NCBI RefSeq assembly: GCF_040436345.1
Contig: NC_133232.1
Span: 4,472,501-4,536,500, forward strand
From: Pagrus major
Lineage: Eukaryota; Chordata; Actinopteri; Spariformes; Sparidae
DNA length: 64,000 nucleotides
Reading direction: 5' to 3'
Positions 62,940-64,000 of the stretch are shown here, one piece after another. Each line of letters starts with the position of its first letter. Position 1 is the first letter of the stretch. The notes under the pieces are model-generated. The model was given only the letters and a program-made list of their open reading frames with translations, was not told where the DNA came from and did not search any database. The translations under genes and the position numbers were made by a program.

Positions 62940-64000
62940 ATGTTTTAATGTGGAAATAAAGTTTATTATATTTATTAAATTATAGAGAGGAAGCTTCTGT
63001 GTGTTGACAATATAAAAAACATAAACAGATTTTGTTTCAGGATCTTCAGACTGAAATCATTTAAATCTGTTTAAATATTAAACGTTTTATTCTCTTCACT
63101 AATGATCGCTTCTTTAATCTGAGTTATTGTTCTATTATTATTTTGTATGATTGTGCTTTATTATCATTTACACTACATCATTGTTTTATTATTAGCTCCA
63201 GTGTTGTGTTGTTGTTAGTGTTTGTATGACATGCACACACACACACACATTGTGCGTCCACCTGTGCACTGACTCACCTGTTGTTCCTCTCAAGTGTTCG
63301 TTAACTCATCGACTTCATTCACTTTTATATTTTAACTTCAGTTATCGATGTTGTCGTACTGACCGAGGGGTTCCTAATATTCTGACCGCCTCAGACACTT
63401 GATGTAATCCAGCAGCTCAGTGAGGACAGGTGTGTGTTTACCTGTGGACACATGGCTACTGTAGTAGTGCTCTCATTGGGTCGCTCTTTATAAATAAAGT
63501 TTGAATGATTGAATGTTGTTCACTGTGCACATTTCACCTCTATTGATACAATTATCATACATTATTTAACATGTCACCTCTGTGACTTCTGTTGTCAATA
63601 ATCTGTTTTTCTTCTGTTTGTTTCTGAATGTCTTCCAATCACAAAGTCCATGTATGAAAGTGTTGTGTACAAACTGTATGTGTTATTATTTATGGCTGAA
63701 CACAGCTGAGCTGATGAAGGAACATGTGTGTGTGTGTGTGAATAAAGTGAGACTGGTGCATGTTAAAGGCAATAATGACACTTTAATGCTGAGGCAGTAA
63801 GAGACACAGTGAACTGAAGCATCACACACATCCTCCTTCATCATCATCATCATCATCATCATCAGTACCATGTGACACAGAGACAAAGACAGACAGACAG
63901 ACAAGGACAGACATGTTCAGGTCACTTCAGAGATAATATTGATCGATCGGTCAGGTTATAGATTGTATAATGCTGTTTATATATTGAGCCCCGTCACTTG
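62940..64000. other. Upstream of tbc1d9b: no gene seen
   Basis: AT-rich, with several AATAAA strings on the plus strand (about 63497 and 63741), a short CA run near 63235 and a CAT run at 63840-63863. These could be the 3' end of a gene outside the window, but nothing coding is visible. Confidence 0.35.

Overview
The window is vertebrate nuclear DNA, most likely from a percomorph teleost. It has short multi-exon genes with GT-AG introns, abundant microsatellites and minisatellites, a fish-type tRNA-SINE, L2/CR1-like LINEs and small TIR elements. No bacterial, viral or retrovirus-like genes were seen.

Layout, left to right (exon models read by eye from splice sites, reading phase and recalled human proteins): exon 1 of igfbp7 (minus, runs off the left edge); cox18 (minus, complete, 6 coding exons); selenot2 (plus, complete, in-frame TGA for selenocysteine, SECIS in a separate 3' UTR exon); an unrecognised 8-exon gene (minus, about 516 aa, C-terminal FYVE-like cysteine cluster); an L2-like LINE; rnf4 (minus, complete, 7 coding exons including a 13-nt microexon); a LINE inside a TATA-rich array; sqstm1/p62 (plus, complete, 8 exons); mrnip (minus, complete, 7 exons, tail-to-tail with sqstm1); and tbc1d9b (minus, complete, 22 exons). 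The last 1.1 kb holds the tbc1d9b promoter side and nothing else recognised.

sqstm1, mrnip and tbc1d9b are neighbours in human (5q35.3), which supports those three calls. cox18, igfbp7 and rnf4 have human orthologues on chromosome 4, so the window joins two human linkage groups. The genes do not form a pathway. Shared themes are protein quality control and ubiquitin/SUMO signalling (sqstm1, rnf4), genome maintenance (mrnip, rnf4), Rab and autophagy-linked trafficking (tbc1d9b, sqstm1) and organelle protein maturation (cox18 in mitochondria, selenot2 in the ER).

The most unusual feature is a recurring pattern: at eight separate exon/intron junctions in five genes, a tandem repeat begins at the splice site and copies it (2 to about 19 copies), producing arrays of decoy donors or acceptors next to the real one. 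Three genes also carry tandem repeats inside coding exons (cox18, sqstm1, mrnip).
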